Positions 56,500-64,000 of a stretch of 64,000 nt of DNA are shown here, piece by piece. Position numbers and translations under genes: made by a program. The stretch covers positions 303,298,166 through 303,362,165 of the forward strand of contig CM057009.1 of the NCBI GenBank assembly GCA_029891345.1, read 5' to 3'. A model generated the notes under the pieces. The model was not told the DNA's origin. It did no database searches and saw nothing but the letters and a program-made list of their open reading frames with translations. The DNA is from Dryococelus australis. Taxonomy: Eukaryota; Arthropoda; Insecta; Phasmatodea; Phasmatidae. Numbering within the stretch: the stretch's first letter is position 1; every line of letters begins with the position of its first letter.

Positions 56500-58055
56500 T
56501 TCATCCCCAAGGAAAACTGGATGCTCTACTCATTTATGGCGAGTGTGGCAGAAATGCCACGCAAGGCGTCCAAATGTATTGTTATGCGCTGCTGCCCGGT
56601 GCTGTGGCGGTGGACCCACCTCATCCCTCCCCTCCCCCGGGCTGACATGCTTGTTGCCTCCTGACCCCTTTCTGGGAAGACGGTGAATAATGGACAGCGG
56701 CCACCGGGCTGTCGTGCTGCTCAGCGCCTTGCTTGCATCACGGCCCCACTCCCCTGCTGGAGGTTTCGACAGGTTTGGCGACAATGCAAGAATGTTCTGA
56801 TGAGACTGGCTGGTGCCTCAGCCCTCCACGACGCTTCACGCAAGTTGGGGAAGATTCTAGGTGATGGCCTAAGACACTAAATATACTGCCGCAATCCAGC
56901 AGCCGGCAGCCTTTGACGGAGAGCGCCTGGCCAAGTGTGCATGAGCGGAGAAAAGTGTAGACAACGACTGGAGATAGCGGGATGGCTGCAAGCGAGGTGT
57001 TTGTGGCATGAATAAACAAGAGGGTGTGAAACCGATGAGTGAAGCCTACCGTGCGTGAGGGCGCTTGGAGGACTATAGAACATTGCAACTGGCGGGACAT
57101 GGAATGAACTGATGTGGGACTGAATGAAAGTGTAATACGGATTTTAATGTAAATATTCAAACTGTCAATTTGGACACATATTTTGCAGAATATTTGAATA
57201 GGTTGATACACTCTCTATTCGGACTGATCTTTAATTATTTAATTTAATTGATTTCTTTGTGGTAATTGTATTAAATTGGAGTCATTAGTTGTGAACAGTA
57301 TGTAATATCAATTTATTGTGAGATTTTGAGTTCAGAGAATTTTGCTGTAGTTGTAAATAAAATAAGAAAATTATAATTAGTTATTTTATTTTATTAAGAC
57401 CTCCGTCCCTTATCGAATTTTGTATAGCCCACTTAATTTCTACAGAGAGAAATTGCAACAGTATGGTGAAAGGTATCCTAATTGGACACACATTTAAAGA
57501 CAAATGATACGAAGAATGTGCACACATCTCTTATGAGGTTATCGGAATTTCATAACACAACTGCGAAGTACACAATGTGATGGCGTGTATCAATGCAAAC
57601 CTCTACGTGGGTATGGAAGAACTTTCCTGGTAGGTAAAAATAAGTAAACAAGTGTGGTACAGATACTGTGCCAATGGAAATTCCATCTGTATCACCTGGA
57701 TTATCAGATATTACATTAAGGTGATTTCCAGAAGTGTGTACACTTTTGTACGTTTGCTCTGATGTCTGTAAGGGACGATAGAAAATTTCTGAAGCACAAA
57801 CTATTTACAGATGAAGTAACCTCCACAAACCATGGATGAATAAATTTACAAAATATCCATTACTGGGAAATGGAGAATATGCATCGGGTCCGGCACGTGG
57901 AGCACCAGTGACAGTAGAGCATGAATGTATGGTGTGGAATCGTTTGAGACTATGTCACAAGTCCATAATTCATCCAAGGGACACTGAACAATTTTACTTA
58001 TAACCATTTCCTCAGAGACATAACACCTTCCTGACACTTCTGTACACACCCAGAG
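56500..58055 (+). pseudogene. DUF4817-type transposase pseudogene (interrupted)
   Basis: The N-terminal motif L-I-Y-G-E-C-G-R-N-A-T is at about 56535-56567. The frame is cut at 56579 by the solo LTR and resumes at 57465 with a R-Y-P-N-W-T-H block, which is the next part of the same DNA-binding region. The catalytic domain then shows L-F-T-D-E-V-T (aspartate 57810-57812), a N-I-H-Y-W block and N-V-W-C-G-I near 57924. The sequence ends before the second catalytic block, so only about half of the catalytic domain remains. Stops are present throughout. It is the second member of this family in the window after 35376-36759. Confidence 0.75.
56580..57460 (+). mobile_element. Solo LTR (881 bp) with 4-bp target duplication
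   Basis: The segment begins TGTTATGCGCTGC and ends AAATTGCAACA, so it has the TGTT...AACA ends of an LTR. It is flanked on both sides by GTAT (56576-56579 and 57461-57464). It contains an AATAAAATAAG polyadenylation-like signal near 57357. The first 500 bp are much more GC-rich than the surroundings. It interrupts a transposase reading frame that continues directly on the far side. The orientation is inferred from the polyadenylation signal. No internal retrotransposon coding is present, so this is a solo LTR. Confidence 0.85.
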
Positions 58056-58079
58056 ATGCCAACTTTCAAAAAGAGTAAT

Positions 58080-59333
58080 TAGTAATGGATGGAGGGCGAG
58101 AAGGGTTAGGAACAAGAAAGAGATTTTATGAACAAGAAAGAGAGGGAAATGATGCATAGGATTGAGAGGATGGAGGAAAGGTCAGGATGAGATGGGTAGA
58201 GTAGAGTAGACATGAGGGTGGATAAGTTAGAGGAGGAGTTGGAAGATGTAAAGGGGGTGCTAAGGAAAATGCAAGCTAGTCCACAGGAGGAAAAGCTGAG
58301 TGAGAGGAAGAGATTGGTAGAATGCAAGTAGGGCTGCAGAAGGAACTACAGGAGGAAAGGCAGAGGATGAGGGAGGCAGAGATAGAAGTGGTAAGATTAA
58401 GGAGGAGGATAAAGAAGTTGGAGGCTGTAGAAAGGGATAAGGCATGTGACATAAGACAGAAAATAAGATTAGAGGAGCAAGAAATAGTAGCAAGGGATAC
58501 GGTGATAGTAGTACGCAGGAAGCAATCAGGAATAGAGGAACGGGAAACAGAAAGCAGGGAACAGGCAGTGGTAGAAGGTAGGAAGCAGTATGTTGAGGCT
58601 TGCAAGTGTGAGATTAGCAAAGACCAGCAAGCAGGACAAAGTGGACAGTTCAGGGCCCCAGGAGAAAGAGGAGGACTGGTCAAAGGGAGGAAAACAATGG
58701 TAATGCAGGAGGCCGGAGACAGGGATCAGGTAAGAGACGAAGTAGGCAAGGGTAGGCAGGTGGGTGGAAGAGCCACAAAGCAGGAACAGGTTGTAGGAAG
58801 GGAGCCAGAGGTAGTTTTTTCTAAGCAGTTCTATTGTAAAGGGGGTGGAGCTAAGGGAAATCCGGAAGGAAATTACGTATAAAGCAGCGTTTGGAGGGGC
58901 AAATACCAGGGATTTGGAGGAAAGGGTTAGTAGTATGAGAGGTAGCAGGGTGGCAAAGGTTGTTCTAATTCATGTAGGGGGAAATGGCCTGGCTTGCAGG
59001 GAGGTGGGGCAGGAGGTAGAGCGGGACCTCAGGGGATTGCTGAGGAAAATGCGGGAGAAGATCCCTGGAGCTAAGGCAGTAGTCAGTGGTGTGCTGGTTA
59101 CGAAAGGAGTACTTTATAGGAAGGCAGTGGCTGCAAGTGAGGTATATGAGAGAGTGTGTAGGGATTTCGGGGCTACATTTATAGATAGTAGGAAATGGGT
59201 AGGCTGGGAAAGTGTAGGGAGGGACCAGGTTCATCTGACAGAGCAGGGAAAGAGGATTCTAGGTGATCTGCTAGGTAGGGAAGTAGCTGGCAGTATGGAG
59301 AGGGTCAGGGCAGAGCAGCAATTGTTGAAATAG
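58080..59333 (+). pseudogene. LINE ORF1: coiled coil plus SGNH esterase-like domain
   Basis: The first part (to about 58620) encodes a Glu/Arg/Lys-rich coiled coil (for example V-R-L-R-R-R-I-K-K-L-E-A-V-E). The frame 58845-59333 encodes 162 residues resembling an SGNH (GDSL-type) hydrolase found in ORF1 of CR1 and L2 elements. A G-G-A-N-T-R-D-L block lies near 58895, V-V-L-I-H-V-G-G-N-G-L near 58960 and the catalytic D-Q-V-H-L-T-E-Q-G near 59225. The first block, which should carry the nucleophilic Gly-Asp-Ser, is not recognisable. The coiled-coil frame (58322-58882) overlaps the esterase frame by 38 bp in another phase, which implies a frameshift. ORF1 proteins bind the element's RNA. Confidence 0.72.
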
Positions 59334-59370
59334 CATTCAGTTAGAAGCAAGGAAACAGAAGTGGAGAGAA

Positions 59371-60300
59371 ATGGAGAGGATAGCATTGATGAGTGAGGCC
59401 GCAAGGGTGGAGATAGGAGGTAAGCAATGTAGGATGGTAAAGCAGAATACTAGTATAAAGATAATGGTGGTGAACTGTAGGAGTGTGTACAAGCTGGAGG
59501 GCTTCTGGGGAAAGGTTGAGATATGGGGTGGATATAGTGGTAGCTGTGGAGACTTGGCTGACTTAGGAAGTACTGGACATTGAATGTAGGCAGGATAAGT
59601 TCACCATCTTCAGAAGAGACAGGGAAGGGAGAGGAAGAGGAATTATGGGTGTGTGTGAGGAAAGGGTTAAAAGGGGTGGTAGAATGGTTAATGAGGATGT
59701 CGAGGAAATGGAAATTCAATTGAGTGGTAGTAGTAATAGGAAAATTACTTTGCTGGCAGCGCATAGACCACCAGGACAGGGATGGCAAGCAATTGAGATG
59801 ATCGAGGAGAGGGTCGATAGACTTAAGGACAGCAGTGGGTTGTTGTAGCTGGGGATTTGAATATGCCATGTGTGAAATGGGTTGAGGGTGCAGAAGGAAT
59901 GGGTCGCATGATGCAGAGAATGGCAGCACAGTTAGTCAACAGAGGATTAGTCCAGGTAGTAGAAACACCTTTGAGATGGAATGAGGAGGGTGTGGGTTCA
60001 GTGCTGGATGTGGTGTTGGTCAGACCTGGGAATGCTGTAGTTGGTGCAATAGTATTGGATGGTATAAGCAACCATCATATCCTGGTTGTGGAAATTGGGA
60101 TTGGCAGGATGAGGGAAGTGCAAACGGCAGAAAGGTTGGTGTGGCAGTATGGGAGAGGAGACAAAAAGGGGGCAGAAATATTCCTGAGAGACAGGTTTAA
60201 AAAATGGTCTATGGAGAAGGGTGTAAAGAGGTTGTGGAGGGAGTTTAGAGGATTAATGGAGGTTATGTTGGAGAAATTTGTGCCAATGAAAAGGTAACGG
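59371..60300 (+). pseudogene. LINE ORF2: APE-type endonuclease region
   Basis: The domain begins with I-K-I-M-V-V-N-C-R-S-V-Y-K-L near 59455, the usual first strand and catalytic Asn of AP-type endonucleases. The centre has L-L-A-A-H-R-P-P-G near 59750. A D-L-N-M-P block at about 59850 carries the Asp and Asn. The end has S-N-H-H-I-L-V-V-E-I near 60070, where the usual Ser-Asp-His reads Ser-Asn-His. The domain nicks target DNA to start reverse transcription. It spans at least three frames (59371, 59645, 59857) with stops between them. Confidence 0.78.
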
Positions 60301-60639
60301 ATTGGGGGAGATCCACCATATTATTGACAGGAGATTTTGAAAATTAAGTGCAAGTGCAGAAGATTACATACCAAATGAAGGGATGATAAGATATAAAAAA
60401 TTAAGGACCAAATGGGTAAGGAGCTTGAAAGGAGGATCAAACAGGCAAAGAATGTATTTCTGGGGAACATGGTGGAAGAAGGAAAAGGCTAGGAATGGGG
60501 GAAATTGTTTAGATATGTTAGGAGGTTAAGGGGAGGAGAGGAAGGGATCCCTCTGCTAACAGGTAGGGATGGTAGGCATGCGACAATTGACCAAGAGAAA
60601 TTGAAGATGCTGCAAGGACAGTACTTGTCAGTGTTTGAG

Positions 60640-62220
60640 GCAAAGGAGGATTAGAATAGGGGAGCAAACAGGGTTCGGGGGGTGTTTAGTAAGTTTAAGA
60701 TGAGGGAGTAGGAGATAGAAAAGGTAATTAGGGGTTTGAAGAGCAGTAGGGCAGGGAGTTCAGATGGGATAGGAAACGCAGTACTAAAGTTTGGTGGCAG
60801 GGAGTTCGTGAAATAATTAGAGGTGCTGTTTAAAAAGTCCTTAAGAGAGGATAAGTTACCACAAGGTTCGAAGGATGCTATGATGGTACTTATACACAAG
60901 CAGGAAGAGGAAAAGGGGAGGCCTGGCAGCTACAGACCGGTGAGTCTCACATCAAGTACAGAAAAAGTAATGAAGAGGCTGGTGATGCAGTATGTGGTCA
61001 GGGTTATGAACAACAGGAATTGGTTGGAGGAGTCCCAGCATGGTTTCAGGAGGGGATACTGATGTGAGACTCAGCTGGCTCGGTTATTAGAGAACTTGGT
61101 GCAGGTAGTTGATGGGGGAAGCAGGTGGATGCCTGCTTCATAGACTTTGAGAAGGCATTTGATAAGGTGCAGCATGGGACATTGATGAGGAAAATAGAGG
61201 CGCTGATACGGGACAGGAGGGTAGTGGAATGGATAGGGGACTTCCTCAGGGGGTGAAGGCAGAGGGTGAAAGTGGGGGAGGCAATATCGGAGGAAGAGGA
61301 GGTTACGTCAGGCGTACCACAGGGAAGCATGCTGGTTCCTTTGTTATTTACCATAATGGTAAATGACATGGGTTTGGGGGTTAGGGGAAAAATAAGATTG
61401 TTTGCAGACGATTGTGTTGTGTATGCTGAAGTGGGAGGGGGGAGCGGAAATTTACAGGCGGACATTGACAAGATATGGTTGTGGGCCAGGAAAAATAAAA
61501 TGAAGATAAAAAACCAAGGTAGTGCGGTTTACAAGGAAGAAGGTGATAAGCAAGGACATGTACAGATGGGAGGGACAAGAGATAGCAAAACCAGCAGAAT
61601 ATAAAAATCAAGGGACTGTACTGCAGGGAGACCCCAGATGAAAAAAAACAAGTAGAGAGGGTGGTTGCAAAGGGAAGAAGGACTCTGGGTATGCTGGGAA
61701 GGGTTCTGAAGGGAGTCAGCTATGAGGTGAAGGAGAAGACGTATGGCACAATGGTATGGCCAATGTTAGAATATGCTGCAGCAGTATGGGACCCGTATGT
61801 AGAGGTGGAGGTGCGAGAACTTGAAAAGGTGCAGAGAAAGGCAGCAAGATGGGTGAAGGGTAGGTGGAGAAGGCAAGGGTAGGATGATGAGGAAGAATGG
61901 AACTATAGGCCATCAGTGATGATGAAAGAAATGGGGTGGAGCTCATTGAAGGACAGGAGGAAAGTTGAATGGCTAGTCAGGATGTACAGGGTGGTAAATG
62001 AAGATGGAGGATGGGGAGGGCAACACTGCAAGCTAAGTAAGGGAGTATTTAGAGGAAGAGGAAACAAGCTTCAGAGAATGTGGAGGAGAACAGAGCGGGG
62101 TAGGCAGTCCATGGTTGTGAGGTCTGTGAGGGAGCGGAATGTGTTGAAGGAGGAATTGGTATCTGTGAGAGGGGTTGGTAAGTTCAGGAAGAGAGTGGAA
62201 AGGGAGTTGGTTGGGTGAAG
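60640..62220 (+). pseudogene. LINE ORF2: reverse transcriptase and C-terminal region
   Basis: Reverse transcriptase blocks appear in order. They are a S-Y-R-P-V-S-L-T-S block near 60930, Q-H-G-F-R-R-G-Y near 61039-61062, I-D-F-E-K-A-F-D-K-V-Q-H-G near 61141-61178, S-G-V-P-Q-G-S near 61309, and the catalytic L-F-A-D-D at 61398-61412. The C-terminal part contains L-E-Y-A-A-A-V-W-D-P-Y near 61770 and a K-F-R-K-R-V-E-R-E end at about 62200. The catalytic Asp-Asp pair is intact, but frame changes and stops (for example near 61061 and 61255) break the polyprotein. The style of the Q-H-G-F and G-V-P-Q-G-S blocks points to the CR1/L2/Jockey group. Confidence 0.85.
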
Positions 62221-62280
62221 GAGAGGTGAGAGAGCTCGCCACCAGGCGGTAGCCTAATTGCAAGTGTATGTATATAATGT

Positions 62281-64000
62281 ATGTTTTTGGACATGAGTGT
62301 GGGTACTTGGGACATGTGTTTGCATGCAGGTTTTAGAATCTCTGAGCTCTTGGGAGGGGGTCTGCATGAGTCTGACTTTATTTTGCCACCGATTGTTAAT
62401 TATGTTGTACTTTCCCATGTACAAAATTATTTTTAAAGAATGCAATGCGCATTCAGACATCATTCTCAAGTTATTATTTCATTTAGGCCAATAGTGTACC
62501 CATTCATAATGATTATTATGTCAAACACTAGCTATGATTTTTTTGCACAATTAATATTAAAGGCCAAAATTAGTTGCTGCCACCTTTTTAAAGAAAGTTG
62601 TAGCAACAGTCAACCTTTAAGTTATTTTTATATGTTGCAGATAATAGTGCAGGTCAAGGTTTCAAATATTTGCTTCTATCAGGATATAAACACATTTTGA
62701 TGATGATTCATACAGGAATAAAATCATAACAAAATATTGAAAACAACACTAATGAAAAGGTAAAACCAAGTTTAAAGATAGAAATTGCAATCAAGTAAGC
62801 TAAAATCTGTAGTTAATAGGAAAGAATGCTATGGATGAGGGAAAAAAACAGAACAAATAAATAAAAACTTATGATGACTAAACCCTCCTCCAGCCACTAT
62901 CATGGTCACGTTTACCAGCAGAATAAAGAAAATATATATTAAAATTACTTTGTGTGCGAATCCCATTAAATAATTTCTTTAATTAAATGTAGACTTAAGT
63001 AATACACTTCAATTGCAATCAGTCTGCGGCAAAAAAAATTATATGATTAAAAATAAAGGTATTTACACTGTATACCATGTAATCAATATGCATGTGGAAA
63101 ATTATAGTCCTTCAAAAATATTTAATTGAAATTATTTAGCATCTGTGTAAAACACTGCACTGTATAGATTTCCCTTCCGAACACAATTTACTATAAAAGT
63201 TTGAAAATTATTTCTGCAAATGTACGTTTTGGATTTTGCAGTTTCTGCTGTGTCAGAAAATGTTTTATTTTCTGAAGCAATGTTAGCTTTATATAAGTCA
63301 CTGGCTTAGAGCACAGAACTGTCCCTCTAATGTCGACAGCTGAAGTGGAGGTATATATTAGCAAAAAACAACACTGGCAGTACTTTCTGGGAACTGTCAA
63401 AAAATTACCTTTAAAGATAAGAAGCTGATACAATTAATTTGTGTAATTTGACCAAAATGGTTTGAGTATTTCTATACATATTATGTAAATGCATTATTTT
63501 TCAAGATGTAATGTTGCAAATTAGGAGACCAATGAGGATTTAAGTTAAAAAAATCCAATCCTTTCATTGTGAACTATCAACATATATTATTTCTCAAATT
63601 GATGAACAGTTCATAAGAAATATAACACCCAAGAATTGTTAATGGCTGCCATTTAAAAAAAATTAATTATCCAGTGCAGAGTCAATGAGGAAATTAAGCT
63701 ATCCTTACTGAGTACAAGAAGTAAATCTAGTCTGGTATAATTGAGTGAACAAAAAAAAAACACATGCACACACACAAGTGCACACACACACATATGTACA
63801 TATGTACACTCAGACAAGACCCACAGTCTGCAAGGTTATTACATAAGCCTATTTTTGCCAACCTCCATAGCAGAACTAGTTACACACTGACTTCCGGTGC
63901 AAGGGGTTTTGTGTTCATGTCCCTGGTAAGGGACAGATGACCGTGTTTGTCTTGAATTTTCAAGTAAGTACTATGAATATACAACATATCCTGAATTGGA
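62281..64000. other. Non-coding stretch to the window end
   Basis: AT-rich and without a recognisable gene. A CA-type microsatellite lies at 63761-63809. A minus-strand open frame at 63191-63433 has no recognisable product or splice sites. I looked for an upstream exon of the minus-strand host gene and did not find one. Confidence 0.5.

Larger units (their letters stand above)
56041..58060 (+). mobile_element. DUF4817-type transposon, split by a solo LTR and 3'-truncated
   Basis: A likely left end begins near 56041 with TATACAGGATAGTCC and a GGGCACCCCCAAAATG block, a style of terminus I associate with this transposon family. Transposase sequence is found at 56500-56579 and again from 57465 to about 58055, with the 881-bp solo LTR between. 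Similarity stops before the second catalytic residue, next to the start of the LINE at about 58070, so the right end is missing. Confidence 0.7.
58070..62265 (+). mobile_element. CR1/L2-like LINE, nearly complete but degenerate
   Basis: A 4.2-kb plus-strand element has ORF1 (coiled coil plus esterase-like domain), an APE-type endonuclease and a reverse transcriptase, in the order of Jockey/CR1/L2 non-LTR retrotransposons. The whole plus strand is strikingly purine-rich. A T/A/G-rich tail (GTGTATGTATATAATG) follows at 62262-62280. Target duplications were not identified. Confidence 0.82.

Noticed and set aside
58106..58683. Minus-strand Ser/Leu-rich open frames opposite LINE ORF1
   Set aside because: They mirror the purine-rich coiled-coil coding strand, and the plus-strand reading matches LINE ORF1 architecture.

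Overview
This is insect-type nuclear DNA: AT-rich, with spliced coding exons and a dense layer of decayed eukaryotic transposable elements. There are no bacterial operons, no CRISPR array and no true tRNA or rRNA gene. Two copies of a tRNA-derived SINE resemble a repeat I remember from large-genome Polyneoptera (grasshoppers and stick insects), so I infer an insect of that kind with moderate confidence.

The only host gene I can support is on the minus strand. Three exons, read in the order 39876-39762, 37956-37863 and 21658-21545, have good splice sites and matching phases. They encode consecutive parts of a CRAL-TRIO (Sec14-like) domain of the MCF2/MCF2L (Dbs) Rho guanine-nucleotide exchange factor family. 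The introns between them are about 1.8 kb and 16.2 kb. I found no further exon, so the flanking introns probably continue past both window edges, and nearly everything else here is intronic.

Left part (1-21.5 kb): a Tc1-like fragment cut by the window edge, a Ty3/Gypsy integrase fragment, a SINE, a full-length degenerate Tc1-like element (3.4-4.7 kb), tandem repeats with tRNA B-box motifs (7 kb), a hAT-like transposase (7.6-9.0 kb), an IS630/Tc1-like transposase (11.1-12.4 kb), a (TA)n tract, a second SINE, a Tc1-like element with both inverted termini (15.8-17.0 kb), a MITE, and four diverged units of about 270-290 bp.

Middle part (21.5-40 kb): host exons plus a GC-rich repeat block, two related LTRs (22.6 and 31.7 kb), a decayed Ty3/Gypsy element (25.7-29.2 kb) that has lost most of its reverse transcriptase and carries two more copies of the same MITE, and a DUF4817-type transposon (35.4-36.8 kb) with inverted termini whose left end lies in a 181-bp tandem duplication.

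Right part (40-64 kb): a copia-like LTR with polypurine tract, SINE-like remnants, a decayed retroelement (43.4-45.3 kb), a 127-bp tandem repeat, a pogo/Tigger transposase (49.0-50.4 kb), a minus-strand Ty3/Gypsy element covering gag to integrase (about 51-55 kb), a second DUF4817-type transposon split by an 881-bp solo LTR, and a CR1/L2-like LINE with an esterase-like ORF1 (58.1-62.3 kb).

Every transposable-element reading frame seen carries stops, frameshifts or lost catalytic residues, so I infer none is autonomous. The most notable observations are the host gene split by very large repeat-filled introns, the repeated MITE with TATA target duplications, the solo LTR whose removal rejoins an interrupted transposase frame, and the duplication that crosses a transposon boundary.
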